Positions 33,501-43,735 of a stretch of 64,000 nucleotides of DNA are shown here, in pieces. Both the position numbers and the translations under genes were made by a program. The number at the start of each line of letters is the position of its first letter. The first letter of the stretch is position 1. Source of the DNA: Caprimulgus europaeus (Eukaryota > Chordata > Aves > Caprimulgiformes > Caprimulgidae); the NCBI GenBank assembly GCA_907165065.1, contig OU015530.1:44518965-44582964 (forward strand), given 5' to 3'. The notes beneath the pieces are model-generated. The model searched no databases. It was not told where the DNA came from and worked only from the letters and a program-made list of their open reading frames with translations.

Positions 33501-36444
33501 GTTTCAGTTTGAAATTCCAGTTGCCTTCATAGGGGGCTTAAAAATTTTTTTGTACTCTCATTCTGTTTTGTTGTTTTGTTTTTTTTTGGGGGAGGGGGAG
33601 TTTAATCCAAATTAAACAATACGTACTCATTAAACAGCTAAATATGCTTTATTTTGCCCAGTGTAAAATCATCATTTTAGATGGCTGCAATCAAAAGGCA
33701 CTTTTTTAAAATGTGAGACTGAATTTGCACTGTGACTATAGCTGCTTTTATTCCCCATGAATATGTTATTCAGAAAAGAGCTACATATTCTAGGCAGATA
33801 AGTGCATAGTTTCATTTTATAGTGTTCATGGAGCAAAAATTATATTTAACGTTTCAGTCAGGCCTCTGATACAATTCATTATCTTCCCTCATTCATAATT
33901 TTTTGGAAGAAGTAACCCTGTAGACTTGATAATATCAATACTTCCATGAAAACCTTTCCTAAGGAAACATCCTTTTTTTCCATTTCAGTTATGCATTTTC
34001 AGTTTTAACATAGCTTAAGCTACTATTGGATAAGCAACAAAACAATAGCAGCTGATCAAAACACTTCTAAATTTGACATATTGCCACTCATGAGAAAAGC
34101 AACTCTTTAAGTCCAAATTGCAGAAAAATATTTGAAAATAACATAATGAACTTAAAAAAATCAGATCTTGTATGAACAATGCTAGATAAGGATCAGCATA
34201 TCAGTCTTATCTGTAATATTAGTTCTAGCACTTACAACCTATTATAACACCTCCTCTGTTCTACCAACAAGCTTTGAGATCAGGTCAGGAGCCCAGAAGA
34301 GTCTTTCATGAGGATGCTTCACATCCATTAGGGATTGGAGCTCATCTTTTGTTGTTGTTGTCACTGTTAACCACCACCTTTATTAAACTTTGTTGCATTT
34401 CAAGCCATTGACATGCTAACAACTGCAAAACCAATCCTGCAGCCCATAGCTTTGTCTTCTGTATTTCTTTCTTTTCTTTGTCACTTGCCTTCTTGCTGGG
34501 TGGTTCCCTGTGCAAGTTAAAGAGATGTAACTTATCCACAGAGAGACACAACCCCAGCTGCAGCTCCAGATCAAACATCTGTCCCTCTGTGGCCCCTTGG
34601 CTCCTTAGCACAGCTGGCAGTGATGCCAGCAATGCTCATAGCCAGGGGACAGGGAGAAGACAACAGGGGCAGCAAATCACAAAAAAGAAGGAGTCAGAAA
34701 AGAAAGAGGTGACAAGAAGGGATAGAGTAGAAAAGTGGGAGATTAAGAACAAAAAAAACCTGTGGTAATTGCTCAGAACATAGAAACAGCTCTCCTTCTC
34801 AAATGGAAGAAGAAAATAGGAGGCGCTGGGTTAACAAGAATGGATATGAGAGTTTCAGTGTAACCCATACTAAGAGTAGTAGCTTTGTCAAAGCCCCTCA
34901 CACACTTCAGGGAAATAATGTCTCCTCTCTTTAAAGGTGATGAAATTCTGCTCAAAGCTCTGATTTTGATTTTTTTAAAAATAATGTAGTTTGGAGAGCA
35001 GTGCAAGAGGTCTAAGAGCAGAAGGAAATACCCTTATGTGTCAGTCACAGTCATGCCTCTATAATATTCCACTATGCTCTTTTGAACATAGTGGAATGTA
35101 TTTTGAGCTTCTGAGCCCAGACGGCAAAATGCTACCATTTATTCAACTGAGGCAGTGATTTCACCAGTGAAGTCAGTAAAGAAGCAGCAAGCCAAACCCC
35201 AAAATTTTAGACTAAAAATCCCATTTTCTCTCAGTCTTGGTCCTGACAAGATCATAGTTTCTCTAGGTTAGCTCCTGGGCAGCCAAGCCAACGTAAAGAT
35301 CATACTTTAATCATTAAATATAACTGTGGGGAAAAAAAAAAAAAAAACAAAACACAACTTCAGTAAAGGCTGAACACAGTCTTGGACTTATTTTAACATC
35401 AGACATTGTCTCTTTATATCCACCAGTTGCTTCTTTACATGTTAAAGAGATCTGATCTTAACAGCTTATCCTGCTTTTATATCCTCCCTTTATAATTATA
35501 GTTCATTTATTTTGACCAAATTATTGCTAACTACATATGATGCTTTATATGCAGTAACTTTCTCACCTGGTTAATTTTAATCAGAATTATGGCAACTAAT
35601 GAAGCATATGATTCATAAATAATACTACCCCTAAATCAACTGAATTCTTCCCTTCTTGCAAGAGGTCATCATGTGTGATTCCACCTGAATATAACATTTA
35701 TTTTTCTGTTTAATTTTTGCTGTGTCCAGCACAAAAAAAAACCAAATAAACAAACAGACACACAAAAAACCCCTTTACTTGGATCTAAGCATGTTTTAGA
35801 ACAGCCTAAAAGAGAAGACAACTCTGATCTTTGTTTCTCATGGTTAAATTTTGGTGCAAAATTGCATGTGTTACCAAATTTTTACAATGATAGAATGCTG
35901 ATATTCAGATTGTCCTAGATAATATGTACAGACTAAGTAAATGAACTTTCCTATCAAAAGCAACTTCATTTTTACAGGCTAATCAAAGAGATACTGCCAA
36001 GGTTGCTAAGTATTAAAATTCCCATAAATTGGCAGTTGTTCCATTTAAAAATACTTACCTTAAACAGACACTGTCAGCTTGAAAAAGTCACATTTAAACT
36101 TGATTTGAATGCAGTGTGCTTTTAATTAGTGAGTATAAAGAGCTTAGGGATAATGTTTTATTTTCCTTTAATTTTTGGGAAGACCTGGAGAAGAATTAGG
36201 CGGCTTGCTTTCCAGGTTTTTATATCATCCTGTAAAGTTTTCAAATGTCTAACTGGCAAGAGTGTAATCCTTTTTAAAGCAATTTCAGACATATTTTCAA
36301 AGGTAATTTTTCATTTAAAGATGCAGATTTCAGTGGCAGCAAAATAGATGTTTTTTGAAATGGCAGGAAGTGCTTATCTAAATTTTAGATTTGTAAGTAA
36401 TTCTGCAAATTGGGTCATCAAGTGTTTAAGAACCTGTGTCACTG
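30526..36444. other. Unassigned non-coding stretch
   Basis: About 6 kb with no gene. It holds a T-rich tract (31494-31525), a T-run near 33580, a (TTG)n run near 34350, a 17-A run near 35331 and a perfect hairpin at 35066-35097. A poly-A plus CAAAC tract lies at 35732-35773. Two overlapping antisense ORFs of 96 codons (34342-34768) have no recognised motif. Confidence 0.45.
35066..35097. repeat. Perfect 11-bp inverted repeat with 10-base loop
   Basis: ATTCCACTATG (35066-35076) and CATAGTGGAAT (35087-35097). No T-run follows, and no transposon ends are evident. Confidence 0.8.
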
Positions 36445-36502
36445 ACAGACAGTGGAATTCATATTCCTAAGTCCTTTTAGTGCCTTTAAAATTTTATTCT
36501 CC
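36445..36502. mobile_element. Short ancient amniote repeat fragment
   Basis: GTGGAATTCATATTCCTAAG, TCCTTTTAGTGCC and TTTAAAATTTTATTC match, in order, a repeat common in turtles that reads 'gggacttaggctcctaagtcacttaggcgcttttgaaaattttaccc'. It is only about 58 bases, so a chance component is possible. Confidence 0.4.
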
Positions 36503-38849
36503 TGAAAAATTCTTTTCCCTATGGCACTGTTGCAGCAATGACTTAGACTTGACTCCTGGAGCTGCTTCTCTGAGCAGTTCAGGAATGAGGTCAGTGAGGT
36601 AAAGCATCCCTCTAAACATTTAATCTACACTGGACTTTTTTTTAAGACCTAGCATGTAGCCATTAAATTTAACAAAGGACACGCAGTAGCCACTGTTTCA
36701 AACCAACACTATCATACACACGTCAAAGTAAAATACTAATCGTGTTCCCAAATTTGTTTCCCATGAAAAGTTTAGCAAATTGGATGCAGTTTTAAAGGTA
36801 AAGTTCATGCCACTCCAGGAGAAATGGTCTTTTCAAATAATTACTTGTATTTCTGTCACAACCTATTGTGTAGGTTCACTCAGAGAAATTTTGGTCTATG
36901 TTGAAGCTATTTCAAAGGAAGCGGATGAACATAGATGGCCATTAATCCCAGGCTTCTTTTATGTGGTCAACAATATGGCTGAATCTGTGAGAATTTTTGA
37001 CATCTATTAAAAAGCATGAGATTCAAGTGGGTACTTTAGGAGCTGAATGAATCCATCAGTCATTCTTTCCTCTAAAGAGCGGCTGACAGTTGCCTACATC
37101 TGCCCTTTACCAAGTGATATCGTAGTTCTGGGAGATATTCTGTGATAGCCTTAAATTACTCATAATTCAGGAAAGAGGGAATTACTGCAGAGGAGATGAA
37201 ATTGGTACAATGTGAACTCTAGCTAAATGTTCATTTTTAATGCCAGCTTTCCTAACAACTGCTTACTGATTCCCTTTTACTCAGCTTTGGTAGCTTCTGT
37301 TCCTCTGTGGAGCCTTGTACTGTTTTCAGACAAGGTAGTTCCACTAGATTTAGTGCCTGTGAAGAGACCACTGTTGGTCAGCAAAGTCACCAAGCTCATC
37401 CAGAGAAGGGTGCCATGCAAACACTGTATTTTGTTTGCACTGTATGCAAACATGCAAAGGCTGTATTTTGCAATAGAACAAATCTGTTAGACATAAATAC
37501 TAGACTCAGACTGACTATGATCAATTTTCTGGAAATCTCAGGTTTAACCTGGAGAGAATCTGGGCTTTAGATGGCTACTAACTCAGGACCTCCCATGCTA
37601 TTCCTAGTACTACTGCTGAATTTAACCAGTTGGGTTGTTGTTTATGATCCCATATAATCTTTCAAGGCTTACCATGACAACTACCAACACTCAGGAAAAG
37701 CAGATAGTCATGAATTAAAAATTACAGACTGTTACTTCTCACTCTGCAAGCTGCCTGGCTTTCTCTCGTTGTGCCTTATAACTTTTCTGCTGTTTCTAAC
37801 ATTCGTTTCAGTGTCTTACTGAGCAAAATCACACACCTGGTGTCTATCTACCCACTGGAGGAGAAATCTGGGGAGATTGCAAATATAACCCACCTTCAGG
37901 GCAAACCCTCCTCAAAGGACACTCGATCCAGTGCCAATACATTGGGTTTGAAAGCTAGGCAATTATTCTGTCTCACACTCATACTTTAAAATATGTTTTT
38001 CACATCAAAAGTGTTATCACACTGCCTTTATTCCTGGTGACATATTATCTCCGTTCCTCTCAGACAGAGGGGCTTTATAAATGTTCAGCATCATCTCATA
38101 TCTTCTAATAGTAGTGTGTTTCATTTGCCACACTGAAACAGAATTACCTCAACCCACTCTATTAAATCTCTTTGGAGAATCTGATTTTAAGCTGACATGT
38201 TGTGTCCATTAGAGACTGTAATTATTTAGGGTTAATTGTACAGGTATGGAAGTAGGAAGGATATGTTTAGTTGTGACAGATACTATCAGGGTCAGACTTG
38301 AGGTTAAGAGAGGAAGGGTGTGGAGCATTTATTTTCCCCTTTAATAGAACAATTAACACTTTTAGCCAAATCAATCTTGTATTTTTGAATGTCTTGCTGG
38401 TAGGTCATGCACCATTACATCAGCATGTGAGAGATAGCCAATGCAAATAGGTCACTGGATGTCATCTCAATGGCATTATACTCTTAATTTAATATGGTTT
38501 AAATGTAACAGAAGAGCACCAAGAGAAACAATAGAGGAAGAATCACAGATTTAGAAATGAAAAGAACGTATTCTTAAGCAGGATAAACAGCATAGCACTG
38601 ACTCTACCACTGATGTCTGGGTACTGATATAGCAGGAGGTCTCTAAATCTAATAATAACTGTAGAAATATCTTAAAACACTAAATCTCATTTTGCAGTTC
38701 TCTGTCCATGGGTTAATGGAGGTTTTTTCCCCTTTATTAAGGAAAAAAAAGAGGCAGCAAGCCCCTTCATTTGTTCAAGCATTACTGGGTGGTGAATTTA
38801 AATGACAGTCTTTTTGCACAGACACAGGCTCCTCACTTCTCAGCTCTTC
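36503..38849. other. Unassigned non-coding stretch
   Basis: No gene or clear element. Two plus-strand ORFs of 87 codons overlap in different frames (37227-37570), the pattern expected by chance. Confidence 0.45.
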
Positions 38850-38854
38850 CTGAT
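38850..38854. repeat. Left target-site duplication of the first solo LTR
   Basis: CTGAT directly precedes the LTR; TTGAT follows it at 39454-39458. Four of five bases match with one C/T transition, which is expected for an aged 5-bp duplication. Confidence 0.5.
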
Positions 38855-39453
38855 TATTGTGGTTTAACCTCAGCCAGCAACTAAGCACCACCCAGACACT
38901 CACTCACTTCTCCTGCAATGAGATGGGGGAGAGAATTGGTAGGGTAAAAGTGAGAAAACTTGTGGGTTGAGATAAAGACAGTTTTATAGGTAAAGCAAAA
39001 GCCGCACATGCAACCAGTGCAAAACAAGGAATTCATTCACTACTTCCCATGTCTGGGCAGGTGTTCAGCCATCTCCAGGAAAGCAGGGCTCCATCACACA
39101 TAATGGTTACTTGGGAAGACAAACGCATCACCCCAAACACCCTCCCCTTCCTTCTTCCCCCAGCATTATATGCTGAGCATGTCATCATATGGCATGCAAT
39201 ATCCCTTTGGTCAGTTGGGGTCAGCTGTCTCAGATGTGTCTCCTCCCAGCTTATTGTGCACCTCCAGCCTACTCCAGCCTGGTGGGATGGTGTGAGAAGC
39301 AGAAAAGGCCTTCATACTGGGTAAGTTGCTGCTCAGCTATCACTAAAATATCTCTGTATTATCATCAACACTGTTTTCAGCACAAATGCAAAACACAGCC
39401 CCATAGTACCTACTATGAAGAAAATTAATTCTGTCCCAGCCAAGACTAGAACA
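38855..39453 (-). mobile_element. Solo LTR, avian endogenous retrovirus family B, copy 1
   Basis: On plus it starts TATTGTGGTTTAACCTCAGC, with the first TGT mutated to TAT, and ends CAGCCAAGACTAGAACA. The retroviral sense is minus: a TATA-like CATATAAT (39165-39172), then CTATAAAACTGTCTTTATC (polyadenylation region near 38971-38990) and GTGGTGCTTAGTTGC at the end. It is nearly collinear with the LTR at 40737-41306, sharing TCATTCACTACTTCCCATG and GCAGGTGTTCAGCCATCTCC. It is flanked by an imperfect 5-bp duplication (CTGAT/TTGAT), so it inserted independently and then lost its interior. No retroviral gene remains beside it. Short ORFs inside it (91 and 79 codons) are not genes. Confidence 0.88.
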
Positions 39454-40731
39454 TTGATGGAACAGTATGAGAAAAGTTCATTCTAGTAGCTAAAGTATGA
39501 CAGCAAAGTGATCTGTTCCCAGAAGGGGCACAGATATCTCATCACATGGCTGCATTACTGCAGCATAAGGAAGGGTGTGGGTCTGCAGTGTATTCAAGAC
39601 CAAGGGGAAACCCCCTGACTGCACATTCTTATTTCATAGTGTCCTGCTCTGAATGCAGAAAAGTTTCTGCATGTCCCTGCCCCATTGTAGGTCACTTATG
39701 GGCTGTGGTCCCTTGAGAGTATCCCTGACCCTGGTTTTAGTGTTGACTACCCCTCACCAAGATGGTGTCTCCAGCCCCCAGTAGCTGCTAGATTTTGTAT
39801 TGTATATATTTGAACATGTTCACCATGTGCTTCTTTGATGGTTAAATGTTGAAATCGTTAATTTATGCATGCAATGGTTAAATTTTGCTGCAAAGTGGAG
39901 TTTCTCCACTGTTTCCCTCTGCCTCAGGGCAGGCTGTCCCATGGTGATCCCTCCTGCCGCCACATGCACAGATGCCCACCATGGCCTCTGCTGCTTGTGT
40001 GACCTAGCTTGTGTGCCGAAGCACCTCAAATGTTGACAGCTGAAAGGCAGCAAGATCATCACAACATATGCAGTCTAATGTTATTTGTTTATGTACACAG
40101 GTCCTCAACTAATACCAAGAAGTACACCCTTATAATAGGTGTAGAAAACCAACAAGATTTCCAATAGCTGATAATCAGCCTAATCAACTTAATTTGAAGT
40201 GTGCTTATTTACAACTCTAAAGTTCAGTTTAAGAAAGAGATCATGCAGAACTGCATCTTGTGCTGTAATTTCAGTTTCCTTCATTGCCATCACAAGGAGG
40301 AAAACATTTGTCAGCTGCACCATTTGCATGAGTATTGTGCAATCTTTTACAGCTGAAATGTTCAAAGCTTAAAATTCCCATTCTATATGATTTTTTAAAA
40401 AACTAAAACCCCAACCCCTGCATTTCATTCATAATGAAATAAAAATCTTTAAAGTTTTACAGAGAAAGGAAAACCTTGTTTTGCTTACCTGAAATGGCTG
40501 TTCCTGACTCCCATGTCTCCTTAGCCTGTTCCAGAAATCACACAGGAACATCAAACACTCAAACTGCCAGCCTCTGTGGTTGTTTGGAGACTCTCAGCTC
40601 AGACCTGTTCAGACAGGTCTGTTAGGTCTTGAGACTTTCAGGCCTCTCTTCTGTTGCAGGAACATCAAGGTGTCTGTCTCACCAGCAGGCTGAAATGCAG
40701 GACCCAGAAGTCTGGATTGGGCTTGGGAGGT
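39454..40731. other. Spacer between two solo LTRs, with a GC-richer block
   Basis: Not a provirus interior, because each LTR has its own target-site duplication and no gag, pol or env motif is seen. Roughly 39600-40060 is richer in GC than its surroundings and has a local duplication around ATGGTTAAATGTTG (39838) and ATGGTTAAATTTTG (39874). It may be part of an unrecognised older element. No gene is called. Confidence 0.5.
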
Positions 40732-40736
40732 CAAGG
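40732..40736. repeat. Left target-site duplication of the second solo LTR
   Basis: CAAGG at 40732-40736 is repeated exactly at 41307-41311, directly outside the LTR ends. Confidence 0.85.
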
Positions 40737-41306
40737 TGTTGTGGTTTAACCTCAGCTGGCAACTAAGCACCACAGAACTGCTTGCTCACTCCCTCGCTCG
40801 ATGGAACAGTAAAAGTGAAAAAACTCATGGGTTGAGATAAAGACAGTTCAATAGGCAAAGCAAAAGCTGTGCATGCTAGCAAAGCAAAATAAGGAATTCA
40901 TTCACTACTTCCCATGTCTGGGCAGGTGTTCAGCCATCTCCAGGAAAGCAGGGCTCCATCACACATAACAGTTACTTGGGAAGACAAATGCCTTCACTCC
41001 AAATGTTCTTCTTCCTTCTTCTCCCACTAGCTTTATATGCTGAGCATGTCATCATATGGCATGGAATATCCCTTTGGTCAGTTGGGGTCAGCTTTCCCCC
41101 AATCCCCCCCCCCCAGATTCTTGTGCACCCCCAGACTACTCTCTGGCAGAGTGGTGTGAGAAGCTGAAAAGTCCTTTACTTAGTGTAAGTACTGCCCGGC
41201 AGCAACTAGAACATCAGTATATTATCAACATTTTTTTCATCCTAAATCCCAAGCACAGTATTATACCAGTACCAGGAAGAAAATTATCCCAGCTGAAATC
41301 AGGATA
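40737..41306 (-). mobile_element. Solo LTR, avian endogenous retrovirus family B, copy 2
   Basis: On plus it starts TGTTGTGGTTTAACCTCAGC and ends ATCCCAGCTGAAATCAGGATA, with an exact 5-bp duplication CAAGG on both sides. The exact duplication shows a complete solo LTR from one integration followed by LTR-LTR recombination. Sense is minus: TATA-like CATATAAAG (41031-41039), then ATTGAACTGTCTTTATCTC (decayed ATTAAA at 40848-40853). The last sense bases are the TTAAACCACAACA terminus. An 11-C run lies at 41104-41114. It is the same family as 38855-39453, with many substitutions and indels between them. A 5-bp duplication fits ERVL-type or some ERV1-type elements; the class is not settled. ORFs of 119 and 93 codons crossing it are not genes. 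Confidence 0.93.
41031..41039 (-). promoter_or_regulatory. Predicted LTR TATA box
   Basis: CATATAAAG on minus, at the same place as CATATAAT in the other copy (39165-39172) and upstream of the shared TGTCTTTATCTC polyadenylation region. Activity is unknown. Confidence 0.45.
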
Positions 41307-41311
41307 CAAGG
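41307..41311. repeat. Right target-site duplication of the second solo LTR
   Basis: Exact copy of CAAGG found at 40732-40736. Confidence 0.85.
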
Positions 41312-42744
41312 GTTCAAGCAATATGCCAGGGATCTGACAGAGACCTCCATGCCATTCTGTAGTCACAAAGTTTTCACAAAACTTAAGAGCAAGCAACATC
41401 CTTGCTCTTAAGAACTGGGAAGTCTTTAGGGAAATATGTTTTTCCCATTTGCCCGTGGGAAAAAGGCCAAATTGCATGTACAATTTTCCTTCCCTCCTCT
41501 CGATGTCTCGATGTGTCAATCCTGAACTCCACTCAGAGGTTGAATTGGTTCCACTCTTTTCATTTATTATCATTTTCTGGAGAACACTTTTAATAACAAC
41601 AGGCTATCTGCAGTGTCTCTGATTTAAGTAGCAACTATTGATTGACTAGTTAGAACTTCCGTGCTTTATGAATTGTCCTCTAGAGGTGACGAAATGGGGA
41701 AATCAATGCTTCAATTTGCTTTTATTTTCCAATCCTTAGTGCAAGGTAAACTTTTTCTAAAGAATCTGAAAGTTAAGGAATATTTTAAAGTAACAGCAGA
41801 TTTTGTGGGCGTAGAAGGGACAAGTTTATTGTCAGATGTTCAGTTTATCAAACATGGTAATCATGACAAAAAAATCAATAGTTTAAACCAGTTATCAGAA
41901 CTTACTCCAACTAGAGTTCTTTATTGAAGAAGTAGACCATTTTGTAACTCAAATTACTCTAAAAGCATTTTAGAAAGGCTCAAAACCAAATAGTTTGAAT
42001 GAGTGGAGAAATACTCTTAATATTGTGGCTGGCCTAAATCACCAAGGCATAACCTTCACTCCCTGATTGCTATTATTGCCATGGCAATACTGGCTTACTC
42101 TATCAGCCTAAATTCATGCAGGGGGAATAAAGTATGGATTTACACACATTTGCAGTAAAAATATAGTGGAAAGTCATGATGTATAGGTGTAGAAGCTGGT
42201 ATTATTTGAGTCACTATTACATTTTCTGGGAGCCAGAGTACCACATGATCATTCATGTACCTTATCACAGCAGAAAACCTCTTTACACTGAGAATGAGGT
42301 ACAGTATAAGCTAATCTTAATGGCTTATATTGATAGATTAAGTGCATATGTTTTGCCCATGCATCAGTTTGAATTCAAATGAACAGCTATACACTATTAA
42401 TTTTGTACATTTTGCTATAGAGTAGGTACTACATATGTTCAATACATTAAAAAAACACGTCATGCATAGTTTTCTGTCAGAAATGAAAACAATGCACTTT
42501 GAGGTTTCTACATATTGCCAAGAATGTTTGGAATAAATGGACCCTCAATCTTATGAAACAGAGCTTTTGCTAAAATAAGAGTCATGCATGAATAATGGCC
42601 ATACCAGGTAGAAGCAAATTATTATTCTGGTTTTAGAGTAGCCATAAAGTAATGATCATTTCCTCATTTCTGAAGAAAAAATGCTGAGAAGAAGGGTAGT
42701 AAGTACACAGCTATTATTTCAGCAGATGGGGCATATTATATTCA
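41312..42744. other. Unassigned non-coding stretch
   Basis: Contains the perfect hairpin at 41382-41412. No gene or recognisable element otherwise. Confidence 0.45.
41382..41412. repeat. Perfect 12-bp inverted repeat with 7-base loop
   Basis: CTTAAGAGCAAG (41382-41393), loop CAACATC, CTTGCTCTTAAG (41401-41412). There is no flanking T-run of a terminator type, and no miRNA-length stem, so the function is unknown. Confidence 0.85.
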
Positions 42745-42800
42745 TGGGTCAGATCTTGCACTAATGTAAAAACAGTGTCTCCATCAGCTTTAAATACCTA
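42745..42800. mobile_element. Short ancient amniote repeat fragment
   Basis: GGGTCAGATCTTGCACTAAT, GTAAAAACAGTGTCTCCAT and CAGCTTTAAATACCT follow a repeat known from turtle and crocodile DNA that reads 'ggtcagatcctgcactggtgtaaatcagtgtagctccattg'. It is short and diverged. It may be related to the element at 14711-14803, whose end carries a similar GATCCTG word. Confidence 0.4.
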
Positions 42801-43671
42801 GTTCCACATCTTTTCAAGGTACAGTTTATCGTGAAAGATCAATAATTTAAACAACTGTTCATTATTGTGATGGTTACTATGAAAAAAATTATCAGGTCTT
42901 GCTTAAGTGAACACACCTTCTATTTGTATCTGTGCTTATTATAAAGATTGTAAATGTTGGATATTCTAATGAAGAGGCAGGACTCTAAAAATCTTCATCA
43001 TTAATAAAAATTTAATAAAACACCAAAACAAGATTTAAAAATAAAATTAAAGTAGTACTAGCAAAGAGAAAATTTTAAAAATCGAAATTAAACAAATACT
43101 CGCTATAAATTACCTGAAAAGAAATCTAGGACAATAAATATCGTAGATAATAAAAGAAACAGCATTTCCTTCTTCCCTGCCCAATTCAGTCCAGAACTAA
43201 TAATTACAATTACAGCTATCATCATAAAAAAGCATCATAGCTGGAAAAAAGAAAAAGAATTTTATATTCATAGCCAAAGTTAAATTGTACAGCTGTGGGT
43301 TGCCAGCCCCTCAGACCAGGACACAAGCTCAGCAGATGTAGCTTTGGTTCCTGCCATGTACTTCTGATATAACCTGAGGAGACTTAGGTCCATATTCATA
43401 CCTCCCCGTTCAAGCATTGAATCTAAGGACAGGTAGAGTAGCTATATAGTCCTATTTCATAAGGAGTATAAAGATGGTGAGATAGATTCTACAAGTTAGA
43501 AAAAGCCTAATTTTCTCACGTGACCTCTCCCGCAATTGCAATGAGATAAATCTTCAAAGAACCATCTGTTCTCACTAGCAAGCAGGGAGACTTGTCCTGG
43601 GTGCAGGAGGATGTCAAGCAGGAAGCCTGAAGCCAGCAAGAAAGCTGGGCACTGCAAGTGCATGACCAAGC

Positions 43672-43735
43672 ATCTATCTCAAGGGTTCCTCTATCTCAAG
43701 TCATACCATCTATCTCAAGTCATACCTCTATCCAT
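43672..43735. repeat. Short tandem repeat, 17-19 bp units
   Basis: The unit CTATCTCAAGTCATACC appears complete twice (43691 and 43710). It is preceded by a diverged copy CTATCTCAAGGGTTCCT (43674) and followed by a partial CTATCCATAAG (43728). The two central units are nearly identical, which suggests recent local duplication. Confidence 0.85.

Noticed and set aside
38855-41306. Complete or internally deleted provirus with two LTRs
   Set aside because: Each LTR has its own separate target-site duplication and the 1.3 kb between them has no retroviral motif, so two solo LTRs are more likely.
41214-41573. 119-codon ORF, minus strand
   Set aside because: It starts in unrelated flank and runs into the solo LTR, crossing its target-site duplication. 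No protein motif.
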